Assembly (NCBI RefSeq): GCF_032854445.1
Contig: NC_088302.1
Coordinates: 29,853,979-29,917,978, forward strand
DNA length: 64,000 nt
Source: Liolophura sinensis
Taxonomy: Eukaryota; Mollusca; Polyplacophora; Chitonida; Chitonidae
Reading direction: 5' to 3'
The notes under the pieces are model-generated. The model was not told where the DNA came from and searched no databases. It was given only the letters and a program-made list of their open reading frames with translations. Made by a program: the position numbers and the translations under genes. Within the stretch, counting starts at the first letter, position 1. Each line of letters opens with the position of its first letter. Positions 1 through 10,500 of this stretch are shown here, piece after piece.

Positions 1-786
1 GTAGATAATGTCCTCAAGATTCCAGCATAACAGTCGCTTCATTAAAACCAGCGACTCGTCCATTCTTTCCATAATCAGTATTAATTTGAAATCTTTATCC
101 AACTGAAATAGTCTGTCCTTAAATCCTTTCATCGAATCGGCTGTATCGTTGGCAGTTGGCAGTATGGACAACCATTCGGAAACCGGATTTGACAATATTT
201 TGGTTGCGTGCTTTTCTGGATGTTTCAAGAACTTTCGCACTATATCGGTTTCTGGAGACTGTTGCAAGTTGAGGTAGGCTAAGTGATAATAGTAGAGGTA
301 ACTCCTAAGATGAGAACCGGGTTCCCTGATGATGGCGATACGGGATGTGTCATTGTGTGTAAACCTGAGCATGTCGCTTCTGTTGTATCGAATGTGATTG
401 CAGAGAATATCAAACGGTTGACCTGCATGATTTGGGAATATATCATCTCTGTCGATAATCCTACTTTTACTAAGCCAGTTGTCGCGTTTTGGCAGCATAA
501 ACTTTACGTCTCTCGATAGTCCAAACCGGAAGAAAATATTCTGTAAAGTGGTACTTCCAGATTTCGGCACCTTCATGAAGACAACATGACGGTCACCACG
601 GCACGACTTCTGCGTGGGTGTGTAGTACTGTATCACATTTCTGGGTAGAGGGCAAAATTCCGTTAAATATTTTAGTAATAAACTGCTTAGAAGAAAGCTG
701 GATAAAATTCCAGTACAAAGAAGAATGAACTGTCGATGAGCCTGACTGAAACAAGAAAAAGATAAAAACCGATCAAAGGTCTGCAT
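1..786 (-). CDS. Galactose-3-O-sulfotransferase (GAL3ST family), N-terminal part, runs off left edge
   Basis: Seen: an open frame of 262 codons on the minus strand from an ATG at 786 to the window edge; an in-frame stop lies two codons upstream of the ATG, so the start is well supported. The product is a type II membrane protein: a short cytosolic tail, a hydrophobic signal anchor at about residues 20-41, then a lumenal domain. The 5'-phosphosulfate-binding loop is at about 69-80 (VFMKVPKSGSTT), followed by NIFFRFG. The 3'-phosphate-binding strand is RIAIIREPGS at about 149-158. LIMERMDESLVLMKRLLCW at about 237-255 is typical of GAL3ST enzymes. Known of the family: Golgi enzymes that move sulfate from PAPS to C3 of galactose on galactosylceramide or on N/O-glycans. 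The paralogue (GAL3ST1-4) cannot be assigned. No intron is seen in this part. The C-terminal third is outside the window. Confidence 0.93.
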   Translation of the reverse strand, partial: MQTFDRFLSFSCFSQAHRQFILLCTGILSSFLLSSLLLKYLTEFCPLPRNVIQYYTPTQKSCRGDRHVVFMKVPKSGSTTLQNIFFRFGLSRDVKFMLPKRDNWLSKSRIIDRDDIFPNHAGQPFDILCNHIRYNRSDMLRFTHNDTSRIAIIREPGSHLRSYLYYYHLAYLNLQQSPETDIVRKFLKHPEKHATKILSNPVSEWLSILPTANDTADSMKGFKDRLFQLDKDFKLILIMERMDESLVLMKRLLCWNLEDIIY

Positions 787-1809
787 TATTCAAAAATGTG
801 TCGTTTAACTTAAATATAACTTAAACACTGTCACAGTGATATGCAAAGGTATATGAAACAAGTAATATACGTGGACGTACTACAGGTGAATAATCTCGCG
901 ATGCAATGGTAATCTTTTTCGCTGATAAAATACTTCTGGCCCATGCAAGATGTATATAGTTTTGTTCATCCCTGTCTTTGCTATGGCGATCAGGGCCCGG
1001 TCGTTCAAAACTGGTTTAAGACTTAATACCAGATCTAACATAAATTCGAGTTTTCAGTTTTGTACTTAGCCTCAAAACAATAGTGTGCCAGTATATTAAA
1101 TATGAACTAAAACTGTTGCTGTTATACTTTGACTTTGGAGAACAGTATTGGCTGTTGAGTTTGGCTAAAATTTTAAGTATAAAATATGACTTGATACCAG
1201 TATTAGCTAACACACTTTCGAACAACTGGTCCCATTGGGCAAAGTATAGTAGCGCAGTATTCTTACATTGCAACAGAAAAATTAGACCCTTGTCATCATT
1301 GAGCGGGAAAATGTAGCAAATTATTGATCAAAGTGTTGCTAATGACTGGTGCTCAATCTAGCAGGAACTCTCTCTGAGAGCGTATTAAGGGCTATATATT
1401 CATACACAGTAGTAGCACTATACATGATAGATGCATACGCAAAGGGCTATATGCTACATGTATGAATAGCATACATCCTGAATTCGTTTTACCTGATATG
1501 ATATCGTGACATCCTACAGCTGTAGCCTGGTTGGCCATCCCTCGGGTAGAAACAGTTACTAACCTGCGGTGTAGCCAGTGTTAACAATGAGTATACAGTG
1601 GTAGAGAGGCTAGTCTGAGTGAGAAAAAAGGTCAACAGAGCTCGCAAAACCGGCTTGAGTCAACATGAGCACTAAATGCAAAAATAACTGTAAAACAATT
1701 AAGATAGTTTGAATGTCTTCCAACAGATGATCCTTTGAAATCCTTCGGTCAATATATGGGCTCGTGGCCGACAATAATATATAGCATGTAAAGCCAGTAG
1801 TTTGCAAAT
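787..1809. other. Upstream region of the sulfotransferase; no gene seen
   Basis: About 1 kb 5' of the sulfotransferase start. No splice-flanked coding exon, tRNA or clear repeat was recognised. It presumably includes the 5' UTR and promoter, but no TATA box or initiator is convincing. Confidence 0.4.
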
Positions 1810-1823
1810 ATAATTACAGATTG

Positions 1824-1960
1824 GGTCTGTCAGTAACGTGCGGATCGTCGGAGGTTTCCCCGGGGATCTGCCAGGTGTCCAACCACCATAATGATGGCCG
1901 CCGTCGTATAAGTGAAATAATATAAGTACGGCGTAAAACACCGTATTAATAAATTAATAA
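1824..1960 (+). mobile_element. SINE-A, 5'-truncated, with target-site duplication, nested in another SINE-A
   Basis: The central and 3' domains of the tRNA-derived SINE end in ATTAATAAATAAATTA-type sequence. The 14-bp direct repeat ATAATTACAGATTG flanks it at 1810-1823 and 1961-1974. The sequence after the right repeat is the middle of a second SINE-A copy, so this one landed inside an older fragment. Confidence 0.8.
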
Positions 1961-1974
1961 ATAATTACAGATTG

Positions 1975-2078
1975 TATGTGGGAAGGTCTACAATCAACTT
2001 GCAGATGGTTTCCCCCCGGCTCTGCCTGGTTTCTTCTCATTATAATACTGGCTGTCGTCATACGGTGTAAAGCAGTAT
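1975..2078 (+). mobile_element. SINE-A internal fragment (older host copy)
   Basis: It matches the SINE-A region from the GTGGGAAGGTCT segment to the ACGGTGTAAA segment, diverged and lacking both the tRNA head and the tail. It is the target into which the 1824-1960 copy inserted. Confidence 0.65.
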
Positions 2079-2371
2079 GAAAGCGATTCACAAACGTTAC
2101 ATTTCAAATAAATTCATCTTTTAATAGCTACGTAGCAAAAATGGGAAATTTGTGATTAATATGTTTATCCATGGATAAGTAATGTTTTTTGTTTTGGGTT
2201 CTTTTTTTCTCAAATGCTGTTATTAAAATACTAGGTCTTTTGCTGGCCTAATAATTCATGTATACTGTCTCACGTAGTTCGGGCAGGTAGCCCTTGACCA
2301 CTCACGTGTACGAATCCAGCTCTCGCTTATTCGCGTGTCATCAGAGTGTGTGATTGATCCAACAGGAAGTA

Positions 2372-2615
2372 GACATTTCGACATAAGAAAGTCGAAATTT
2401 GCGTACCGGTATTATTGCATACGATATCTCCGTGTGTCGTCAGAGTGTCAACGACAGGATGTCGAACTTTCGAGAGAAAAACTCCAAATTTAAACACGAG
2501 AAAGTCGAAATTTCGACGCAAGAAAGTCGAAATTTCGCACAAAAAGGCGAAATTTTCAGAACGAAAGTGGACATTTCGACATAAGAAAGTCGAAATTTCC
2601 AGACAAAAAGTCAAA
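2372..2615. repeat. Degenerate short tandem repeat rich in AAGTCGAAATTTC
   Basis: Around seven imperfect repeats of a 20-27 bp unit with the core AGAAAGTCGAAATTTCGAC. The core GTCGAAATTTCGAC is itself palindromic. Spacing is irregular. No coding potential is inferred although some frames are open. Confidence 0.6.
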
Positions 2616-2758
2616 TTTTTTCTTATCGTGACACTAATGAGCTTACGTACATTTGTAAGAGGTGGTTGATAAAATTTAATTGCGAGTTATATGGCGTTCT
2701 TTTATAATGTCATTTATTACTGCGTCGTGTCGCATGAGACGCGACAACAAGTACAGCC

Positions 2759-3024
2759 GCGGCCTCCGTGGCTCAGTTGGTTAGCGTGCTAGCACAGCGT
2801 AATGACCCAGGTGTCTCTCACCAATGCGGTCGCTGTGAGTTCAAGTCCAGCTCATGCTGGCTTCCTCTCCGGCCGTACGTGGGAAGGTCTGTCACAACCT
2901 GCGGATGGTCGTGGGTTTCCCCCGGGTTTGCCCGGTTTCCACCCACCATTAATGCTGATCGCCATCGTATAAGTGAAATATTCTTGAGTACGGCGTAAAA
3001 CACCAATCAAATAAATAAATAAAT
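2759..3024 (+). mobile_element. SINE-A, full length, with 13-bp target-site duplication
   Basis: A complete copy. The tRNA-like head starts at GCGGCCTCCGTGG, with A box TGGCTCAGTTGGTTAGCG and B box GAGTTCAAGTCC. The conserved middle follows, then the 3' block ending in CACCAATCAAATAAATAAAT. AACAAGTACAGCC occurs at 2746-2758 and again at 3025-3037, which fixes both ends. Retroposition by a partner LINE is inferred from the class. Confidence 0.92.
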
Positions 3025-3710
3025 AACAAGTACAGCCAGCGTCTTTACGGATGTCTTGGTTGGTGTAGGCAGTGGCGCCATCGCGTGGTTTCCACAGGTG
3101 GCCAGTGGATGGATTCCACACGCTCGTCGTCCCAAAATGCACCCATTCTCGATTGAAGGAATTATGACGCCATGACGTCACAGCAAGACTGAACATATGC
3201 AACCAATGAGTGGGACAACTGTTCGGCCCACAATTTGCAAGTGTGCTGCTTGTGATTGATCAAATTTATGTTCTTGAACGACAGCTCGGAAAGGTCTATA
3301 TATATGTAGAACGACACGTCAGTGACCGCTACTACACGTCAATCTAGTGGCCAACGGGGAGCGAATGGAACGTACCGATACATTGTGACGTTGCTGTATC
3401 CGAAGCGTCCAGGTTTTTGGCGTTTCACGTTACTTCCTGTATGGCCAGAACGTCGTCGGCAAAGACGATGGCCGACTTGTTGGTATGTACACGCTGTTAC
3501 AGACAGTACCCTATGGTGAGAATTGTCTGGTGCCGCCAAACAACTATTATAGGCAAGTATATATGGCATATAAAGTGACCTTCGGCTCGCTGCATTTCTC
3601 ACATACTAGATGTGCTTGAGCATTTGCAGTATCATAAGGATTACACTGTGGTATGCATGACCACAAAACTGTCCATTGTAAATATTGTACACATTGACAA
3701 TATTAAATAT

Positions 3711-3975
3711 TTATTTATTTATTTATTTGTTTATTTATTTGATTGGTGTTTTACACCATGCTCAAGAATATTTCACTTATACAACGGCAGCCAGCATTGT
3801 GGTGGGAGGAAACCTGACAGAGCCCGGGGGAAACCCACGACCATCCGAAGGTTGCTGGGGAAGACCTTCCAACGTACGGCCGGAGAGGAAGCCAGCGTGA
3901 GCTGGACTTAACTCAAAGCAACCACACTGATGAGAGGCTCCTGGGTCATTGTGGCGTGCGGCCAAGGGGGCCACT
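3711..3975 (-). mobile_element. SINE-A, near full length, minus orientation
   Basis: It reads TTTATTTATTTGATTGGTGTTTTACACC at its left (the 3' tail in reverse) and ends near the reversed tRNA head. TATTAAATAT at 3701-3710 is repeated at 3976-3985, a plausible 10-bp target-site duplication. Confidence 0.85.
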
Positions 3976-3985
3976 TATTAAATAT

Positions 3986-4544
3986 ATACAGTGTGTACGT
4001 AAACGCAGAACATATATAGTGAGACACAAATATTTAAAGAAGTCAAACGCTTTTACCTAAAGCAACGATTAATAGATCTGAATCACATGTTCCTATAATT
4101 ATATGCCATATAAACACCCCGTGCCAACCTTCAGTAATATTTACGGCTGTTTTAAGCCAGGTGCCGATTCCACAAAGCAAGTTTGAAATATTGATTAATA
4201 TTTGAAGGTCAATTAAATACTCTCTATTGGACAATTAAATAATTAGGATTGTGAACACCAATATAGGAATCATACTAAAGAAAACTGAACGTGTTTTGAA
4301 CAAGACCAAAACCAGCATTACAAAGAAGTTGACAATTTGGCAATGGTCAGAAATCATTGTATAGCAGCATCCCAGGAAAGTCTTAGTAAGGTTGTTGTGA
4401 AAAATAATCGTGTGCCAGTGGTCCAGGAAAGACTGCTGGATATTGTCAGAAACCATGGCGTGTCATCTGCCCAAGTAATTTCGATGGTCGTTGTCAGAAT
4501 TAAATCATCAACGACCCAAGAAAGTTTAACAGATAAATTATCAG
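3986..4544. other. Gene-free stretch with a degenerate internal repeat
   Basis: No coding exon recognised. Between about 4337 and 4530 phrases such as GTCAGAAATCATTG / GTCAGAAACCATGG and CCAGGAAAGTCTTAG / CCAGGAAAGACTGCT recur, suggesting an old tandem repeat. A 76-codon open frame here is repeat-derived and is not called. Confidence 0.4.
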
Positions 4545-4950
4545 GCGTATATAGAATTCCGGCGTAGGGCTACATGTACATGACTGTATATACAATTCCG
4601 GCGTAGAGCTACATGAACATGACTGTATATACAATTCCGGCGTAGAGCTACATGTACATGACTGTATATACAATTCCGGCTTAGAGCTACATGCACATGA
4701 CTATATACAATTCCAGCGTAGAGCTACATGTACATGACTGTATATAAAATTCCGGCGTACAGATACATGCACATGACTGTATATACAATTCCGGAGTAGA
4801 GTTACATGTACATGACTGTATATACAATTCGGGCGAATTGCCAGGCGTAAACCTACATGTACATGATTGTATATACAATTCCGGCAAATTGCATGCCACC
4901 CCCCCCCCCCCAAAAAAAGCATGTACATGACTGTATATACAATTCTCAAA
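4545..4950. repeat. 39-bp minisatellite, about ten units
   Basis: The unit is roughly GTAGAGCTACATGTACATGA followed by CTGTATATACAATTCCGGC (39 bp), with units differing by a few bases and by small insertions. A run of C then A (4896-4918) breaks the last units. It ends about 70 bp before the splice acceptor of the zinc-protein exon at 5018. Confidence 0.88.
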
Positions 4951-5017
4951 GGTACATGCAATATCTGATTTCTACTATAGCTTTATTAGCTGTTTTTCTC
5001 TCTTTTATGTTTGCCAG

Positions 5018-5173
5018 GTGGTCTGTATCTATGTACTACGTGTCACCGAATCCTTCACGGCTCAAGGTGCCGATTCCATAGGTATCCCGGCTACTACAAA
5101 CAAGCCCTTATCTGCAGTTTGTGTTACAACAATCCTGCCGAGCTCGCCTGTCCATTGTGTGCTACAAAATCAG
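5018..5173 (+). CDS. B-box-like zinc protein, penultimate exon
   Basis: 156 bases, phase 1 at both ends, so it is symmetrical. It carries the end of one Cys/His module (LYLCTTCHRILH) and the CxxC ... CxxC start of the next (LICSLC ... ACPLC). Confidence 0.62.
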
Positions 5174-6890
5174 GTATATTTACTCCTACATTGTATATGG
5201 CGCCATATAGTCCTTATACTAGACTATGATGATTAGGAGTGACTTTTCTTTTTCAAAAGTTTATATCAATTTAAAAGTATTGCAGCATGAAGTAAATTCA
5301 CATTTGCTTTGCTAACGCATAAGAGTGGTATTGAAATATGAATCCAAATTTACTTTTACTAAAATGCATGTACGTATACTTTCTAAACACCAGTCTGGGG
5401 TCACGAAATTTGGTATGTTCCCTTTCGTTATTTTACCTGAAATTACAAGCTGATTTTCAGTAAATTACCTGGAATGGACGTTGTCAAGCAATATCTTGAC
5501 CTTATTAGAAAAGAAATGGCAATTTTAAAGTATAAGATAGCTTCATGATCCCGTGGCCTGGTGCTTGATTACTGTGAGACAAAGACATGAAGTCAAAGAC
5601 AAGGTGCATTTATAGGTCTCTACGTACCAGCTGAATACCATGTAGTGTGTAACCTAAGGTTCGGTGAGACTCAAATGTTAACTTCAGTAAGCTCATCCTT
5701 GTGCAAAAACTAATTCGACAACAGTTCAAACCACAGTTGACATCACACTTATGTCCATTCAATTATTTATTCAGTATAAATATTAAGGGAACCATTCGAT
5801 ATATATCGGTAAAGGCTCACATCTGTTTCCAAAAATATCCCTTCTACATGTATTTGTCTTCTGAAAATCTACAAAATAGCCATTTGCTACAACATAAAAC
5901 AGAAACAGGGGAATTTTGAGTTCAAACTCTTTTATCGTAAAGGTAAAAATAGCCCCACTATATCATGTGACTTGCCAATACCGTTTGGCAACGATTATTA
6001 ATCACATTTACCCCGGACGTTTGAAAAAAAACTTTGACAAAATCTCATTTAAAATAGACGAACGAGTTAGAAAATTGAGGAGCTGGGGTCAGTTTCATGA
6101 AGCATACTTATTATTAAGTAGCCCTTAGCTAAGCGTACTTCCTATCTCTACAACATACGTCGTCATGGACGTTAAGGGCTTTAATAAGTATGATTCATGA
6201 AACCGGCCACAGAATGTTTGTGAACTTGAGCGAAAGTTTCTGGAGGAGAGAGGTGTTATCTGTGCCTCTGGAACAAGATGAGGAAAGTTAGCGGTAAGTT
6301 AACGTCAACAAGTCACAGTAGGACAGGTTTTACCATTAACGACGAAACAACGCGATCTGGAAACTCCCTAATTCTATATAGGCCTACACACGTGGTAGAT
6401 AACCTTTTTTGGATTGATTGTGCAAAGTTTAGGTTATTATTTCAAGTTTATTTCAGTCATATTTTGACGGTGTCAGTGGCTATAATGAGCATTTATTGTG
6501 CTATTCTGCTGAAACAGCAGCACATGCGTTTTTCATTTCAAAACTCCATCGTCAAATTATCATTTCCTTCAGTATGGCGTTCCAACTCGCAACAAAACTA
6601 CATCTGCTTCAAACCATCAATGCCATGAAAACTTTCACAACCAGTTAACACTGCAATCTCGTGGAGTCTGCAACTTGTTTGGCCATTGCTCATACTCAAT
6701 GGAGAAAGAATCCGTTTGATCAGAGACTTCAGTTCTATTGTAGATTTGTATTAATACAACTGCTGTTTCTGTTGAATTTCCAGAGGACTCGGCTGTGACG
6801 GCGACATTTTGTGGAGAGTGTAACATGGCGCATCATGTGGACCATAAAGAGATACATCTGGACCATGTGTTCCCGTTACCACTGAATTGA
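5018..6890 (+). CDS. 3' part of a tandem B-box-like zinc-binding protein (two exons, 5' exons not found)
   Basis: Two plus-strand exons, 5018-5173 and 6784-6890, are joined here because phase and content agree. The first has acceptor TTTGCCAG and donor AG/GTATAT and leaves one base. The second has acceptor TTTCTGTTGAATTTCCAG, supplies the other two bases (GAG, Glu) and ends at TGA 6888-6890. The joined product is about 87 residues with ordered Cys/His pairs: YLCTTCHRILH ... FHRYPG (end of one module), then CSLCYNNPAELACPLC, then FCGECNMAHHVDH ... HLDHVFPLPLN-stop. The spacing resembles B-box fingers (C-x2-C, C-x2-C, C-x2-C, then His pairs), the last with a longer insertion. The family is not recognised with confidence. 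Zinc binding is inferred from the Cys/His pattern, and no catalytic function is suggested. Upstream exons should lie 5' of 5018. Confidence 0.62.
5174..6783 (+). other. Intron of the zinc-protein gene
   Basis: 1,610 bp, GT (GTATAT) to AG. Apart from the inverted-repeat element at 6085-6209 it is AT-rich sequence in which no feature was recognised. Confidence 0.55.
6085..6209. mobile_element. Short terminal-inverted-repeat element (MITE-like), 'TTTCATGAAGC' family
   Basis: The left arm GGGGTCAGTTTCATGAAGCA continuing TACTTATTATTAAG...CCCTTA is mirrored by TAAGGGCTTTAATAAGTATG...TTCATGAAACCGGCC on the right. Arms are about 36-43 bp and total length about 125 bp. No transposase frame. The same end motif appears at 51089 and, more distantly, at 33348. 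Confidence 0.75.
6784..6890 (+). CDS. B-box-like zinc protein, terminal exon
   Basis: 107 bases after a strong polypyrimidine acceptor. It encodes EDSAVTATFCGECN, then MAHHVDHKEIHLDH, then VFPLPLN and a stop at TGA 6888-6890. It ends 441 bp from the convergent end of the dehydrogenase gene. Confidence 0.6.
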
Positions 6891-7287
6891 GTTAGGGTCC
6901 CCTCTCCAGCAGACCGTATGTGGGATTCGAAAATGACCAGACGGGAATGCAGGCCATTGGTCAATAAGCAATCAGGCTGCGCGCTCATAACCAAACCGGA
7001 ACTATACTCTTTTCCGATTCCAAACCGGTACAATTATGAATTCCTTTAAAAAAAATGACCCAAGGAAACCTTATACATATAAATTCGTTGTGATCGTGGA
7101 CATATACAATCGTTACATCTACAGAGACTGAAAAGACTGAATGTACACTTTATGTGTATGTTAACTCAATCAAGAGAACGTAACTCTTCTTCGATCTGTA
7201 GAGAATTAGAAGAACTTAATTTACGCAGATTATATTTATATAATAATTAGCTCTCAACAGAATTCGCAATTTAAGATATTCTGGTTA

Positions 7288-7293
7288 TTTATT
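7288..7293 (-). promoter_or_regulatory. Poly(A) signal of the dehydrogenase gene
   Basis: AATAAA on the minus strand (TTTATT on plus), about 40 bases past the dehydrogenase stop codon at 7332-7334. Confidence 0.5.
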
Positions 7294-7331
7294 TTTGTAT
7301 GCAGGCTATATATTTGTTGTGGTGTTATTTC

Positions 7332-7513
7332 TTACATGTTCGGCTGCATGATCACCCGTTGATAGCGTCGAGTCTTAGCCAATGAAAACGCCTTCTCGTA
7401 TTCCATCAAGCTGATTGGTTGACTGACCAATGACGTATACGGGTACCTGTGTGACGTTCTCGCCAGAAACTGCACCGCCTCAGTCAGGTGCCTGGGTGAA
7501 TAGTTATGTATAC
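7332..7513 (-). CDS. Dehydrogenase exon 6 (terminal)
   Basis: Acceptor ACATTATAG, then 59 residues and TAA (7332-7334). It starts IHNYSPRHLTEAVQFL and includes YPYTSLVSQPISL, the C-terminal catalytic-domain return seen in this dehydrogenase family. Confidence 0.93.
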
Positions 7514-10500
7514 CTATAATGTCAGGGGAAAACAGGGCTTTGATAAAATAATGCTAAATCGTAAAAGGACTTACAATGTGGGGCCTGTATAGTGCTGCTT
7601 TTGGGGGAATTAAATGCGGTTTCAGCAATACTGGTTGTGTCATATTATTGTGATGTCTGTAGAGTTTACTAGATGTATTCATGTAATACGCTAGTGCACG
7701 TACACGTATGAGCAACATGGCATGACAGTAAACGGCATCTTACATCAGTCAGCTCATCAGTTTTACCCTTATGTGCTAAGTGCACACATGGTAACGCAAC
7801 AATGTCTGACTGGAACGCCATGCCTTAGCCATCTGACACGTAGCCCTATACCAAGGCAGCAGGCAGCAGGTGATTTTGTGCGTACATGTTCATTGCGCAG
7901 CCGACAACAAATCGTGAGTGTGGTAAGTTGTTTGCGCTGTTCATTACTAAACGGCGTGAGTGTGACCAATCATGTAATCCTTGAAAAGCGTGGCATACAA
8001 ACAGAAACGAAATGGAGGACAATATATGTATGTATACTTCATGACAATATAGCCGGGCCCAAGAAAAAAAGCCTGTCTACACATTCCATCGTTGTATATA
8101 TACATATTGCAAAAAAACAAAAAGAATTCCGGACCACCTTTGGTCATGCTGGTGACTAAAAGGCATCGCACCGAATTTCTACGAATCAAATTTAGTATAT
8201 ATAGATCGAAGCCCGTCAATCATCTTAGTTTCACTATGTACTATCAAAAAGCATTTTAAACACTTTTGCGTTAAATAAATGTCTTAAAAAGGAATTCATT
8301 ACCGTTCAATGTGTTTAACTGTTTACTCACCTCTTATCACCATGCATTTTCGAATTATCTGTTCTCCCGTAATACCTAGGTGAGAATTTGGTGTTACCAT
8401 GCCAACCAGAATATATGTTCCACCAGGGCGGAGAAGGCGGACCCCGTGCTGAATGACCTTTGGATCCCCACACACTTCTACCACAACATCGACAGAATCT
8501 TCCTCAGGAAGGCTGGTCGGACAGTCACCTGAGATAAGTTAAAGTAAACAAAAATGGTTGTAATTTCGCGATATTCCTGTATATAAATGATTTACACTAG
8601 CGTTAATGCCTGGATCTCTGTCATTGTCGCAGCTTCTCCTGGAGCGTGCCTTTGAAGTGTATTTTATTAAAAATTCCAACATGGTCGCGAGTGTAAATCT
8701 GTTGTAGAGTGCTATCGTTGACACATTCATTCACGGGAAATTCTATATTCTTGGATTCTGAACAGTTAGGTTAACACATTGAAATAAAACAATATCTATT
8801 TTTACAATATTTTAATAATTTATGTGGTAAAGGTCAAAGTAACATGACACATTAAGCCGTGAGCACCCAGAGCCGTAATTATCTGATTCTGAACCATGCA
8901 AAGCAAGATCATGTATTTTCACATCAAGACCAGTTTATGCTAGCTTCCTCTCCGGCCGTACATGAGAAGGTCTTCCAGCAACCCGCGGATGGTCGTGGGT
9001 TTTCCAAAGGCTGTGCCCAGTTTCCTCCCACCATAATGGCAAAACACCAAAGAGATAAATAAATAAATAAAATGGTTTCGACCGGACATGTGATTACCAG
9101 TAAGGGTGTTCCAGGGAATGCCATCAAACTTGCTGACACACTCCAGTCTGGTGTTGTCGATGTCAGTACAGTACACGTGGCCGTATCCTTTCTCTGCGAA
9201 CAGGGCACATCCATACAAGCCCAGCAATCCCGAACCCTGAAGATCGATGTATAAGTCTTAGTTTGTGACAAATTTACTTGAAATACAAAATATAGAAAAT
9301 CTATTCGTCGAAACAGACATTCGTATCCCAGTCGTCAACCAATAAGGATGTTCCAGGTCAATAATCACAAGGCCAATTCCCAAAAACGACGTATAACGCA
9401 AGCCACCAAAGAACTAAGAATATATATAAAGTACGAAAATAGAAAAGAGAAGCAGTCAACAGCTTTCAGTGATGTTGAAAAAATGTAAGGTATGTTTTAG
9501 GCGACTGAGTGAAATCAGTCTTCAAATCGCGTGCCATGCTCCAACATCAGTTGTCAATACGAAAATATGTATCTCAGTTGCGCTTTGATTGCAGCTGTTT
9601 GTATATTCAACGTGGCGATCTAATTCAACACAATGAACTTACGCCCCCTAGCCCCGGGTTAAGCGGAATTAGACACAATAATGACACAGAGCGCCAGAGA
9701 CTCTGGACGTTCTGTCCATATTTACTTACAAGAGAATTATACTCATTGTAAAAGTTAAGAAACTTGGAGTGAAGGCGTTTGATGAAAACGCCACTTCCAT
9801 GCAACGTCCAATGCTACAAGTCAGGCTAATGTGTACACATTCATTGCACTTTTTCACCACCGAATACGATCATTTGAGTGCATCATGTGAGCAAGGTTCG
9901 GAAACCTCATCTTCATTTAATCAAGCCAGCCAGGTCAGACATCATCTACCTCGATTTAGGGAACTATGTTAACTCTTGAAAGCCCTAAACTTTCCTGCAT
10001 AAATATGCATAATTCAAGGCCCAATCAGGTTCCACTTTACAAAGGTCAACAGGCACCTTAGTTATTATCACTGACAAGAGTTCAAAACAACAGCATGGGA
10101 TGGCTGTGGTGAGAAGTATGCAGTGGATGGAATAAATTTATTCGCACTAGACGCAGAATTACCATGGTGATGTTTGTTGTTAAACACCCAACGCTTGTAA
10201 CCACTGCTTCGCAAAATGGGCCCAGTAATTATGACGCCCCACCCCGTATTGATGACATCACTATTAGTAAAGCAACCATGCTGCACTAGGCCTTGTTGTC
10301 TTCTTTTTTTAATATAGTGAGCGACAAGTGGAGAACTAAAATAAAATTGACAATTTTAAATTGCCTTTTGTGCATGACTTGAACTGGGATCAACCATCCA
10401 AATGTCTAAGGCTTAAGGTAACCTCTTGATTTTAAACAGAAGTTTAACACAAATCACCAAAGAAGTAAGAGGTATATATATAGTAAAAATGAAATTAGGA

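Noticed and set aside
2759-2850. Functional tRNA gene
   Set aside because: The tRNA-like heads of SINE copies have A and B boxes but degraded stems, and continue into a SINE body. No intact cloverleaf was found in the window.
6635-7033. Minus-strand frames of 63 and 66 codons as the last dehydrogenase exon
   Set aside because: The true terminal exon is 7332-7513, which continues the protein in phase with family motifs and a stop. These frames overlap the opposite-strand zinc exon.
7722-8159. 145-codon plus-strand frame
   Set aside because: It lies in a dehydrogenase intron, has no recognisable domain, and its composition matches non-coding surroundings.
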